Positions 8,769 to 17,073 of a stretch of 64,000 nucleotides of DNA are shown in pieces. The stretch's first letter is position 1, and each line of letters starts with the position of its first letter. This DNA comes from Methylobacterium nonmethylotrophicum (GTDB lineage: Bacteria; Pseudomonadota; Alphaproteobacteria; Rhizobiales; Beijerinckiaceae), in assembly GCF_004745635.1 (NCBI RefSeq), contig NZ_SRLB01000001.1, positions 62,001-126,000 on the forward strand, given 5' to 3'. The notes under the pieces were generated by a model. That model did not search any database, was not told the DNA's origin, and was given only the letters and a program-made list of their open reading frames with translations. The position numbers and the translations under genes were made by a program.

Positions 8769-10205
8769 TCAGACCCCGTGCTTGATCGCGATCATCTTCA
8801 TGGCGCCGAAGCCGTAGAGCGCCTCGAAGCCCTTCTCGCGGCCGTGGCCCGAGCCCTTCACGCCGCCGAAGGGCAGCTCGACGCCCCCGCCCGCGCCGTA
8901 ATTGTTGACGAAGACCTGGCCCGACTTGATGCCCTTCGACAGGCGAAGCGCCTTGCCGAGATCCTGAGTCCAGATGCCGGCGGCGAGACCATACTCGGTG
9001 CCGTTCGCCACCTTCAGCGCCTCGGCCTCGTCGCGCACCCGGATCGCCACCAGGACGGGCCCGAAGATCTCTTCTTGAGCCAGGCGGTGGTCCGGCGGCA
9101 CGTCGCCGATCAGGGTCGGGCGGACGTAGTAGCCGTCGCCCGGAACGTTGGTGCCGAGCTCGCCCTCGGCCAGGATCGTCAGGCCGTCGCGGCGGGCCAG
9201 ATCGATGTAGCTCTGCACCCGCTCGCACTGCTTGGCGTTGACCACGGGGCCGAGGTCGAGGTCCTGCTCGCCCGAGCCGACCCGCAGGTCCTTGAAGCGC
9301 CGGGCGAGGTCGGCGGTGAAGCTGTCGTAGATCGTGTCCTCGATCACCACCCGCGACCCGGCCGAGCAGGTCTGGCCGGCATTCTGGGTGATCGCCTTGA
9401 CGATGACGGTGCCGGCCTCCGACAGGTCCGCATCGGCGAACACCACCTGGGGCGACTTGCCGCCGAGCTCCAGCGTGACGGGAATCGTGTTCCTGGCCGC
9501 GGCCGCCTGGATCAGGATTCCGACCTCGCGCGAGCCGGTGAAGCTGATGTGGTGGATGCCCTTGTGCGAGGCCAGAGCGGCGCCCGCCTCCTCGCCGAGG
9601 CCCGTCACCACGTTGAGGCTGCCGGCCGGGAAGCCGGCTTCCGCCGCGAGCTTGGCCAGATGCAGCGCCGAGAGCGAGGTGTCCTCGGCGGGCTTGAGCA
9701 CGACCGCGTTGCCCATGGCCAGCGCCGGGGCGACCGAGCGGCCGGTCATCTGCAGCGGATAGTTCCACGGCACGATGACGCCGACGACGCCGTGCGGCTC
9801 GTAGACGGTCATGACGGTGAAGCCGTTCTGGAACGGGATCGTGTCGCCGTGCACCTTGTCGGCGGCGCCGCCGTAATACTCGAAGTAGCGGGCGCAGACC
9901 TGGGCGTCGTTGCGGGCAAGGCTCATCGGCTTGCCGACGTCCTCGCTCTCCATCTTCGCCAGGATCTCGGCGTCGCGGCGGATCAGGTCGGCGAGCTTCA
10001 GCATCAGCCGGCCGCGGGAGGCGGCGTCGAGGCGGCCCCACTCGCCCTCCATGGCGGCGTGGCCGGCCTTCACGGCGGCGTCGATCTCGGCCGCGCCGCC
10101 ACGGGCGATGCGGGCCATCTCCTGGCCGTGCGACGGGTTGATGACCGGCAGGGTCGTCTCGCCGCCGGTCCAGGTGCCGCCGATGAAGTGCTGATGGGCG
10201 TTCAT
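8769..10205 (-). CDS. Aldehyde dehydrogenase family protein
   Basis: A 478-residue NAD(P)-dependent aldehyde dehydrogenase of normal length. Catalytic residues are intact: Asn148 in PWNYP, Glu246 in TLELGGK and the nucleophile Cys280 in GQTCSAGS. Cofactor-binding Lys171 is in VVLKPAED, and SFTGSREVG forms the cofactor loop. It is the first gene of a two-gene unit with the CoA-transferase. ATG 10205 follows a GGGAGC site. The substrate is not predictable from sequence. Confidence 0.9.
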   Translation of the reverse strand: MNAHQHFIGGTWTGGETTLPVINPSHGQEMARIARGGAAEIDAAVKAGHAAMEGEWGRLDAASRGRLMLKLADLIRRDAEILAKMESEDVGKPMSLARNDAQVCARYFEYYGGAADKVHGDTIPFQNGFTVMTVYEPHGVVGVIVPWNYPLQMTGRSVAPALAMGNAVVLKPAEDTSLSALHLAKLAAEAGFPAGSLNVVTGLGEEAGAALASHKGIHHISFTGSREVGILIQAAAARNTIPVTLELGGKSPQVVFADADLSEAGTVIVKAITQNAGQTCSAGSRVVIEDTIYDSFTADLARRFKDLRVGSGEQDLDLGPVVNAKQCERVQSYIDLARRDGLTILAEGELGTNVPGDGYYVRPTLIGDVPPDHRLAQEEIFGPVLVAIRVRDEAEALKVANGTEYGLAAGIWTQDLGKALRLSKGIKSGQVFVNNYGAGGGVELPFGGVKGSGHGREKGFEALYGFGAMKMIAIKHGV

Positions 10206-10349
10206 GCTCGCTCCCTGTCGTGAGGCCGGCCTCGTTGCGGAGGCCGGCCGGCTCTTGGGAGCGGTGTTACCCCGCCGGGCGGAGCGATTCCAATACGATC
10301 GGCGGGCGGGCGCGATAGGAACGGGATATGGCGTCCGCCCGGCGCGGCG

Positions 10350-10637
10350 CTACTTGCTGCCGCCGCTGTTGCTGCTGCCCTGCGGCACCGCCCGCGACGG
10401 CTGGCCGGCATTGCCGCCGGCGGCCGAGTTGCCGGTGATGGTCGAGGCGCCGGTCGGGCCGGGCGCCACGACGCCGCCGGCGCGGCCGCCGGTGTTGTTC
10501 TGGACCGGCGCGACGGTGCCGGTGGCGGCGGGACCCGTTCCGGCGGTGCCGGGGGCGGTCGAGGGGGCGGCGGTCTGGGCCGAGGCCGCACCGGCGACGA
10601 GAAGGCCGGCGGCGAGTCCTGCGAAAATCGAACGCAT
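10350..10637 (-). CDS. Small secreted Gly/Pro/Thr-rich hypothetical protein
   Basis: This 95-residue protein begins with a clear Sec signal peptide (MRSIFAGLAAGLLVAGAASA, cleavage before Gln21). The remainder is low-complexity sequence rich in Ala, Gly, Thr, Asn and Ser, without Cys or a recognisable domain. The start at 10637 has a CAGGAGAG ribosome site. The function is unknown; a disordered periplasmic or surface protein is the most that can be said. Directly upstream is a remnant of argE. Confidence 0.65.
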   Translation of the reverse strand: MRSIFAGLAAGLLVAGAASAQTAAPSTAPGTAGTGPAATGTVAPVQNNTGGRAGGVVAPGPTGASTITGNSAAGGNAGQPSRAVPQGSSNSGGSK

Positions 10638-10718
10638 GCTGCTCTCCTGTCGGATCCTGGATTCGTTAGATCCTGGACCCGACAACGCGCGTGAATTCAT
10701 CCGGTTCGTCTGCGCTCG

Positions 10719-10886
10719 ACTGTGATATGCGATGACGCGGTGCAGCATCGCGCAGTCCGCATCGAGGTCGGCAAGGCCGATCGACTCGTCCGGCCGGTGC
10801 GCCTCGGCGATGCGGCCGGGCCCGCGGAGGATCGACAGGAGGCCGCCGGACCGGAACAGACCGGCCCCGGTGCCGTGGCTCACCGC
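10719..10886 (-). pseudogene. Remnant of acetylornithine deacetylase (M20 family) C terminus
   Basis: On the minus strand about 56 codons read AVSHGTGAGLFRSGG, then LSILRGPGRIAEAHRPDESI, then a leucine- and aspartate-rich helix ending HRVIAYHS. This closely follows the conserved C terminus of ArgE (GTEAGLFQ, CGPGSIEQAHKPDE). The catalytic Glu of GTEAGLF is replaced by Gly. No start, metal-binding N-terminal half or in-frame upstream continuation is present; by position 10900 the frame is no longer M20-like. It therefore appears to be a decayed fragment lying between the small secreted gene and the ABC promoter region. Confidence 0.65.
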
Positions 10887-10999
10887 CCCGGGGGCGGCGC
10901 TCGACCCGGCATGTGCCGGGCACACTGCTGCCGGCGGATGCCGACGGCGTCGACGCCGACCCGGAGCGTCGCGGCGTCGCGATCGGACGATTCGGATTG

Positions 11000-11028
11000 T
11001 TGACAATCCTACGAAGATGGTGATGATT
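11000..11028 (+). promoter_or_regulatory. Possible sigma-70 promoter for the peptide-type ABC binding protein
   Basis: TTGACA at 11000-11005 is a perfect -35 hexamer. After 17 bp it is followed by ATGATT at 11023-11028, a weak -10. The stretch is markedly AT-richer than its surroundings and lies 110 bp before the ATG of the binding-protein gene. Confidence 0.4.
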
Positions 11029-11137
11029 GTTTGTGCCGGACGGATCATGCCCAAAATTTCGGCGGTACGGCATCGCGTGCCGCACCGCACCGGAACCGGC
11101 GCCGCCCGGCGGCACCAGGCATTTCGAGGGGAAGACG

Positions 11138-12760
11138 ATGTCGCGAGCGGACGCAGACGCCTTTGAGACCCTGAGCCATTCCGAGCGCGGCCGCGTCCTC
11201 GACGGTCTGCGCCGGGGGGCGTCGCGGCGCGACATCTTAAGCCTGCTCGGCTCGGCCGGCCTGGGCCTCGTGGCGGGCAATGCGGTGTTCGGCGGCGCCA
11301 CGCGGGCGCTCGCCCAGACCCCGAAGCGCGGCGGCCACATCCGCGTCTGCACCTATACCAGCTCCACGGCCGACACCCTCGACCCGGCCAAGCAGACGAC
11401 CGCGAGCGACTACGTCCGCTGCAACTTCTTCTACAACAAGCTCGTCTTCATCGACCAGACCGGCGCCCCGACCCCGGAATTGGCCGAGAGCTTCGACAGC
11501 CCGGACGCCAGGACCTGGACCTTCGCGATCCGGAAAGGCGTGACCTTCCACGACGGCAAGGCGCTGACGCCCGAGGACGTGGTCTGGTCGCTCAAGCGCC
11601 ACCTCGACCCGGCGGTCGGCTCGAAGGCGAATACCCTGGCCAAGCAGATGGCCTCGGTCGAGGCCTCCGGCCCGAACGAGGTGCGCATCGTGCTCACCGG
11701 CGCCAATGCCGACTGGCCGATGATCCTCGGCACGTCGCATTTCCACATCGTCCAGGCCGGCACGACGGACTTTTCGAAGGGGATCGGCACCGGCCCATTC
11801 ATCTGCAAGGAGTTCACCCCGGGCGTGCGCGCCATGGCCGTGCGCAACCCGAACTACTGGCGCCAGCCCGGCCCGTTCCTCGACAGCATCGAGTTCTTCG
11901 GCCTCGCCGACGAGCAGGCGCGGTTGAACGCCCTTCTGTCCGGCGACGTGCAGATCGCCGCGGTGATCAATCCGCGCTCGCTCAGGGTGATCGAGAGCGC
12001 CGGCGGCTTCAACGTGCTCGAGACCAAGGCCGGCCTCTACACCAACCTGATCGCCCGCCTCGACGAGGGCCCGGGCGCCAACCCGGACTTCGTGCTCGGC
12101 ATGAAGCATCTCCTCAACCGCAACCAGATCCGCAGCGCGATCTACCGGGGCTACGCCGAGGTCGCCAACGACCACCCGATCCCGTCCACGAACCGCTACC
12201 ACGCCGCCGACATCCCGCAGCGCTCCTTCGACCCCGAGAAGGCCAAGTTCCACTTCGGCAAGGCGGGCGTGCTCGGCTCGACCATCCCGCTCGTCGCCTC
12301 GCCGGCCGCCGACGCCTCGGTCGAGATGGCGGTGCTGCTGCAGCAGGAGGCCAAGAAGATTGGCCTCAACCTCGACGTCCAGCGGGTGCCGTCCGACGGC
12401 TACTGGTCGAACTACTGGATGAAGAACAATTTCTGCTTCGGCAACATCAACCCGCGCCCGACCGCCGACCTCCTGTTCAGTCTGTTCTTCAAGTCGGATG
12501 CGAACTGGAACGAGTCGCGCTGGAAGAACGAGACATTCGACCAGCTGATCGTGGCGGCGCGGGCCGAGCGCGACGAGGCCAAGCGCAAGCAGATGTACCA
12601 CGACGCGCAGGTGCTGGTGCACGAGGGCGCCGGTATCGGCATCCCGACCTTCATCAGCAACCTCGACGTCCATTCCGGCAAGCTCAAGGGCATCCGCCCG
12701 ATGCCGACCGGCGGCCTGATGGGGTACGCGTTCGGCGAGTATGCGTGGCTGGACGCGTAA
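11138..12760 (+). CDS. ABC transporter substrate-binding protein, peptide/nickel family 5
   Basis: This 540-residue periplasmic binding protein (family 5, peptide/opine/nickel type) has an N terminus that looks Tat-dependent: Arg30-Arg31 in SRRDILSLLGSAG, then a hydrophobic stretch and ALAQ near residue 60. The mature part has the family landmarks TLDPAKQTTASDYVRCNF, LAESFDSPDARTWTFAIRKG and VTFHDGKALTPEDVVWSLKR. ATG 11138 is preceded by GAGGGGAAG. The matching permeases and ATPase lie downstream on the same strand, but 450 bp of repeat-bearing DNA separates them. The ligand may be a peptide or another small solute. Confidence 0.88.
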   Translation: MSRADADAFETLSHSERGRVLDGLRRGASRRDILSLLGSAGLGLVAGNAVFGGATRALAQTPKRGGHIRVCTYTSSTADTLDPAKQTTASDYVRCNFFYNKLVFIDQTGAPTPELAESFDSPDARTWTFAIRKGVTFHDGKALTPEDVVWSLKRHLDPAVGSKANTLAKQMASVEASGPNEVRIVLTGANADWPMILGTSHFHIVQAGTTDFSKGIGTGPFICKEFTPGVRAMAVRNPNYWRQPGPFLDSIEFFGLADEQARLNALLSGDVQIAAVINPRSLRVIESAGGFNVLETKAGLYTNLIARLDEGPGANPDFVLGMKHLLNRNQIRSAIYRGYAEVANDHPIPSTNRYHAADIPQRSFDPEKAKFHFGKAGVLGSTIPLVASPAADASVEMAVLLQQEAKKIGLNLDVQRVPSDGYWSNYWMKNNFCFGNINPRPTADLLFSLFFKSDANWNESRWKNETFDQLIVAARAERDEAKRKQMYHDAQVLVHEGAGIGIPTFISNLDVHSGKLKGIRPMPTGGLMGYAFGEYAWLDA

Positions 12761-12815
12761 GGGCCATTCCGCTGCAAGACCGGCAGGATGTGGGCATCCG
12801 TTCCCACCTCACAGG

Positions 12816-12854
12816 GTCATCCCGGGGCTCGCCGAAGGCGAGAGCCCGGGATCC
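12816..12854. repeat. Family E hairpin, copy 1
   Basis: GTCATCCCGGGGCTCGCC pairs with GGCGAGAGCCCGGGATCC around a 3-nt loop, with one mismatch. A second copy is at 51243. It lies 55 bp after the binding-protein stop codon and could act as a transcription terminator or mRNA-end stabiliser for that gene. Confidence 0.7.
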
Positions 12855-12935
12855 AGAACCGCAGGTCCTGCAGAACGCAACGGGACGCGCGATGCGGTCG
12901 TCGCAGAAGTATCCACCCGATCCGGCAATCCATCC

Positions 12936-13077
12936 AACACGCAACCTCATCCTGAGGTGTCAGTCGATCGGAGATCGACTGACCTCGAAGGAGGGCTCCA
13001 GAAGCCTTGGAGGGACTTGGAGCCCTCCTTCGAGGCCTCCGCTACGCTCCGGCACCTCAGGATGAGGTCGCGGGTGT
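12936..13077. repeat. Family A inverted-repeat element, copy 2 (core only)
   Basis: The arms ACCTCATCCTGAGGTG and CACCTCAGGATGAGGT flank internal palindromes GATCGGAGATCG and GGAGGGCTCC/GGAGCCCTCC. It lacks the GAGCCTGTTTGAC ends seen in copies 1 and 3, so it is a shortened member. It sits with the family E hairpin in the 447-bp gap (12761-13207) between the binding-protein gene and the first permease gene. No gene is visible there. Confidence 0.78.
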
Positions 13078-13207
13078 GAAGGATGAGTTCGGGGCTTCCT
13101 CGATCGTCTCGGCGGGTCTCCATCCCGAAACACCGGATCAGTCCGAGGCGCCGAACTTGCAACGACCCACCGGCCCGTGAGGGCCGACCGAGGACCAGGG
13201 AGGGCAC

Positions 13208-14164
13208 ATGAGCCGCCGCATGGTGACGATGATCGCGGGCCGCGTGCTCGTCGCCCTCGCGACGCTGCTCTTCGTCTCGGTGGTCGTGTTCGGGGCGACC
13301 CAGCTCCTGCCGGGCGACGTCGCCCAGGCGATCCTCGGCCAGAGCGCGACGCCGGAGGCGGTCGCCGGCCTGCGCCAGGCGCTCGGCCTCGACGCCCCGG
13401 CGATCCAGCGCTTCGCGGCCTGGCTCGGCGGGCTCCTCACCGGGGATGCGGGCGTCTCCCTCGTCAGCCGCCAGCCGGTCGGCGGCCTGATCTGGGCCCG
13501 GCTGTCGAGCTCGCTCCTGCTGGCGGGCATCGTGGCGGGCATCTCGGTGCCGCTGGCGCTGACCTTGGGCATCACGGCGGCAGTCTGGCGCGGCTCGCTC
13601 TACGACCGGGCAGTCGGCGTGGTGACGATCTCGGCGGTGTCGATCCCCGAATTCCTGGTCGCCACCCTGGCGGTGCTGATCTTCGCCGTGCACCTGCAAT
13701 GGCTGCCGGCCCTGTCCTTCATGCCGCGCTCCGCGAGCCCGCTGCAATTCCTGCGCGCCGTGGCGATGCCGGTGATGAGCCTGTCCTTCGTGGTCGTCAC
13801 CCAGATGGTGCGGATGACCCGGGCCGCGGTGATCGAGGCGATGACGTCGCCCTACGTCGAGATGGCGGCGCTGAAGGGCGCGAGCCCGGCCCGGATCGTG
13901 CTGCGCCACGTGCTGCCCAACACCGTCGGCGCCATCGCCAACGCGGTCGCCCTCAGCCTGTCGTACCTGCTGGGCGGCGTCATCATCGTCGAGACGATCT
14001 TCAACTATCCGGGCATCGCCAAGCTGATGGTCGACAGCGTGTCGATGCGCGACATGCCGGTCGTGCAGGCCTGCGCCATCGTGTTCTGCGCCGTCTACCT
14101 GCTGCTCGTGACCTGCGCCGACATCGTCGCCATCCTGTCCAACCCGAGGCTGCGGCACGCATGA
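13208..14164 (+). CDS. ABC transporter permease (DppB-like)
   Basis: The 318-residue inner-membrane permease is of the DppB/OppB type. It has the N-terminal hydrophobic helix after MVTMIAGRVL, then FGATQLLPGD and the periplasmic RQALGLDAP segment, with about five further membrane helices. The cytoplasmic EAA loop reads EMAALKGASPARIVLRHVLP near residues 219-240, where it contacts the ATPase. ATG 13208 has an AGGGAGG site. The TGA overlaps the next start (ATGA), so the two permeases are translationally coupled. Confidence 0.88.
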   Translation: MSRRMVTMIAGRVLVALATLLFVSVVVFGATQLLPGDVAQAILGQSATPEAVAGLRQALGLDAPAIQRFAAWLGGLLTGDAGVSLVSRQPVGGLIWARLSSSLLLAGIVAGISVPLALTLGITAAVWRGSLYDRAVGVVTISAVSIPEFLVATLAVLIFAVHLQWLPALSFMPRSASPLQFLRAVAMPVMSLSFVVVTQMVRMTRAAVIEAMTSPYVEMAALKGASPARIVLRHVLPNTVGAIANAVALSLSYLLGGVIIVETIFNYPGIAKLMVDSVSMRDMPVVQACAIVFCAVYLLLVTCADIVAILSNPRLRHA

Positions 14165-15015
14165 GCGAGACCGTGACAGACATCGCCCCGGCCGCCCCGC
14201 GGATGCGCCTGCGCCTCCACCCCGTCGCCGCCCTCGGCGCCGCGATCGTCCTGGCGGGGATCTTCGTCGCGGCGTTCGGCCAGCTCTTGAGCCCCTACGA
14301 TGCCGGCGCCGTGGTCGACGTCGACGTGTTCGGCCCGATGAGCCGGGCCTATCCGCTCGGCACCGACTATCTCGGCCGCGACATGCTGAGCCGGATCCTG
14401 CTCGGCGCCCGCTACACGGTCGGCATCGCGGCGCTCGCCACCGCGCTCGCCTGCACCTGCGGCATCGGGCTCGGGCTGTTCGCGGCGGTCGTCGGCGGCT
14501 GGACCGACGCGATCCTGAGCCGCACCCTCGACGCCCTGACGTCGATCCCCTCCAAGATGCTGGCGCTGGTGCTGATCGCCGGCCTCGGCTCGTCGCTGCC
14601 GGTCCTCGTGCTGACCATGGCGTTCATCTACGTGCCGGGCTGCTACCGCATCACCCGGGCGCTCGCCGTGACCATCGCGGCGGAGGACTTCGTGCTGGCG
14701 GCCCGCGCCCGCGGCGAGGGCCGCCTCTACATCATGCTGCGCGAGGTGATGCCGAACATGGTCGGACCCCTCGCCACCGATTTCGGCCTGCGCTTCGTCT
14801 TCGTGTTGCTGCTGCTCTCGAGCCTGTCGTTCCTCGGGCTCGGCGTGCAGCCGCCTTACGCCGATTGGGGCTCGCTGGTGCGGGAGAACATCGCGGGCTT
14901 GAGCTACGGCGCCCCGGCGGTGGTGATGCCGGCGGTCGCGATCGCGATCCTGACCATCGGGGTGAACCTCCTGGTCGACAACCTGCCCGGCCGGGCACGG
15001 GCGGGAGGGCGGTGA
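14161..15015 (+). CDS. ABC transporter permease (DppC-like)
   Basis: The 284-residue second permease of the peptide-type importer is of the DppC/OppC type. The N-terminal helix is followed by the family-typical HPLGTDxxGRDxLSR signature, here YPLGTDYLGRDMLSRILLGA near residue 61. The EAA loop is FVLAARARGEGRLYIMLREV. Its start overlaps the DppB-like stop by 4 bp, and its stop lies 2 bp before the ATPase ATG. It forms the heterodimeric channel with the preceding protein. Confidence 0.88.
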   Translation: MSETVTDIAPAAPRMRLRLHPVAALGAAIVLAGIFVAAFGQLLSPYDAGAVVDVDVFGPMSRAYPLGTDYLGRDMLSRILLGARYTVGIAALATALACTCGIGLGLFAAVVGGWTDAILSRTLDALTSIPSKMLALVLIAGLGSSLPVLVLTMAFIYVPGCYRITRALAVTIAAEDFVLAARARGEGRLYIMLREVMPNMVGPLATDFGLRFVFVLLLLSSLSFLGLGVQPPYADWGSLVRENIAGLSYGAPAVVMPAVAIAILTIGVNLLVDNLPGRARAGGR

Positions 15016-15017
15016 CG

Positions 15018-16679
15018 ATGGCGCAGGCACGCGAGGGCGGCACCGTCCGGGTCGAGGCCCTCACGGTCGCGGCGAAGGCCGAGGACGGGCGCGAGACGGT
15101 GATCGTCCACGAGGTCGGGTTCGCGATCCCCCGCGGCGAGGTGCTGGCGCTGATCGGCGAATCGGGCTCGGGGAAAACCACGATCGCGCTCGCCATGATG
15201 GGCTACGCCCGCCGGGGCTGCGCGATCCGCGGCGGATCGATCGACGTGTTCGGCACCGAGGTTCTGGCCTGCTCGGCCTCCCAGCTTCGGCGCTTGCGCG
15301 GCAATCGCATCGCCTACATCGCCCAGAGCGCCGCGGCCTCGTTCAACCCCGCCCGCACCATCATGGCGCAGGTGATCGAGAGCGCGCTGATCCACGGCTC
15401 GCTGACGGCGGAGGCCGCCACCGCCAAGGCGAAGGCGCTGTTCGCCGAACTCGCCCTGCCGAACCCCGACACGATCGGCGAGCGCTATCCCCACCAGGTG
15501 TCGGGCGGGCAGCTGCAGCGGCTGCTTGCCGCCATGGCGCTCCTCAACGATCCCGACCTCGTCATCTTCGACGAGCCGACCACGGCGCTCGACGTGACGA
15601 CGCAGATCGAGGTGCTGGTCTCGTTCAAGGCGGCGATCCGCGACCGCGGCATCACCGGGATCTATGTCAGCCACGACCTCGCGGTGGTGGCCCAGATCGC
15701 CGACCGCATCGCGGTCCTGCGCCACGGGCGACTCGCCGAGATCGGCGCCGTCGAGCAGATGGTGAGCGCACCCGCCCACCCCTATACCCGCCAGCTCATC
15801 GCGGCGGCGGCCCCCGTGAAGCGGAAAGGGCCGGAAGCGCCGACAGAGACCGGCGAGGCCCCGGTGCTCGCCGCCACCGGCATCACCGCCGGCTACGGCC
15901 CGGCCGGGCCCGACGGCCTGCCCGGGATCAGGATCCTGCACGACGTGGGTTTCTCGTTGCGCCGGGGCGAGACACTCGGGATCATCGGCGAGTCGGGCTC
16001 GGGAAAGAGCACGCTCGCCCGGGTCATCGCCGGCATCGTGCCGGCCGCCCGCGGCGCGGTGCGGCTCGACGGACGGGTGCTGCCGCCGGCCCTCGCGCAG
16101 CGCGACCGGGAGACCCTGCGGCGGGTCCAGATCGTGTTTCAGAACGCCGACACGGTGCTGAACCCGGCCCAGAGCATCGGCCAGATCCTCGAGCGGCCGC
16201 TCGCCTTCTACCACCGCCTCGGCGCCGCGGCCCGGCGGCAGCGGCTGATGCAGCTCCTCGATCAGGTCCGCCTGCCGCGCAGCGTCGCCGAGCGCTACCC
16301 GGGCGAGTTGTCCGGCGGCCAGAAGCAGCGGGTCAACCTCGCCCGCGCGCTCGCCGCCGAGCCCAACGTGATCCTGTGCGACGAGGTCACCTCCGCGCTC
16401 GACACGGTGGTGGGCGAGGCGGTGCTCGACCTGCTGGTCGAGATCCAGCGCGCGTTGGACGTCGCCTACGTGTTCATCAGCCACGACCTCGGGGTGATCC
16501 GCTCGATCAGCGACGCCGTGATGGTGCTCCAGCACGGCCGCGTGGTCGAATCCGGCCCGACGGAGGCGCTGCTCGCCGATCCCAAGGAGCCGTATACGCG
16601 GCTGCTGCTGTCCTCGGTGCCGGAATTGCGGACCGGGTGGCTGGATGACGTGCGTGCGGGGCGGGGGGTGGCGGCGTAG
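15018..16679 (+). CDS. Fused double ATPase of peptide-type ABC importer (DppD-DppF)
   Basis: This 553-residue protein carries two complete nucleotide-binding domains. Domain 1 has Walker A GESGSGKTT near residue 47, signature VSGGQLQR and Walker B LVIFDEPTT. Domain 2 has Walker A GESGSGKST near 324, signature LSGGQKQR and Walker B VILCDEVTS. Each ends with the oligopeptide-type C-terminal extension (HPYTRQLI; EPYTRLLL). One polypeptide therefore replaces the usual DppD/DppF pair. I chose ATG 15018 over GTG 15012 because GGGAGGG is then about 8 bp upstream. Confidence 0.9.
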   Translation: MAQAREGGTVRVEALTVAAKAEDGRETVIVHEVGFAIPRGEVLALIGESGSGKTTIALAMMGYARRGCAIRGGSIDVFGTEVLACSASQLRRLRGNRIAYIAQSAAASFNPARTIMAQVIESALIHGSLTAEAATAKAKALFAELALPNPDTIGERYPHQVSGGQLQRLLAAMALLNDPDLVIFDEPTTALDVTTQIEVLVSFKAAIRDRGITGIYVSHDLAVVAQIADRIAVLRHGRLAEIGAVEQMVSAPAHPYTRQLIAAAAPVKRKGPEAPTETGEAPVLAATGITAGYGPAGPDGLPGIRILHDVGFSLRRGETLGIIGESGSGKSTLARVIAGIVPAARGAVRLDGRVLPPALAQRDRETLRRVQIVFQNADTVLNPAQSIGQILERPLAFYHRLGAAARRQRLMQLLDQVRLPRSVAERYPGELSGGQKQRVNLARALAAEPNVILCDEVTSALDTVVGEAVLDLLVEIQRALDVAYVFISHDLGVIRSISDAVMVLQHGRVVESGPTEALLADPKEPYTRLLLSSVPELRTGWLDDVRAGRGVAA

Positions 16680-16751
16680 GGCAATCCGCTTTCAGACAAG
16701 GCGCTTCTCCTTCCCAGAGGACAGGGCTGTCGGGCAAAAGAAGAGGCACGT

Positions 16752-16908
16752 CTCCCCTCTCCCGTGTGGGAGAGGGGCCGGGGGTGAGGGTGACACGCTT
16801 CCGAGTAAACCGCTGAGCGTGGTGCTGGCAGCGTGTCGGCCAGTGTCTTATCCGGAACCGTGTCACCCTCACCCCTACCCCTCTCCCACACGGGAGAGGG
16901 GATCCCGC
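16752..16908. repeat. Family B inverted-repeat element, copy 2
   Basis: CCCCTCTCCCGTGTGGGAGA and its complement form the outer arms, with GTGAGGGTGACACG and GTGTCACCCTCACCCC inside. The centre reads CGCTGAGCGTGGTGCTGGCA. It lies 73 bp after the ATPase stop within the 394-bp gap 16680-17073, which contains no gene. It may serve as an mRNA-end hairpin. Confidence 0.82.
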
Positions 16909-17073
16909 GCCTGATTCTTTAAGGAATCCTCCCCGGACAACCCTGCCGCCCGCCGATTCTGCCGCCTCACCCCATTCAAACCCGCGCCCCACACGGTGCC
17001 GCACACCCATCTCGGCGGAAAATCCCACCAGCCCCCGCGCATCCTCAAGGCCCGCCGCCCGGAGCCTCACCCC

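Noticed and set aside
10666..11352. A 228-codon minus-strand frame opposite the ABC promoter region
   Set aside because: Arg/Pro/Ser-rich and antisense to the binding-protein start; the argE-like remnant is in a different frame.
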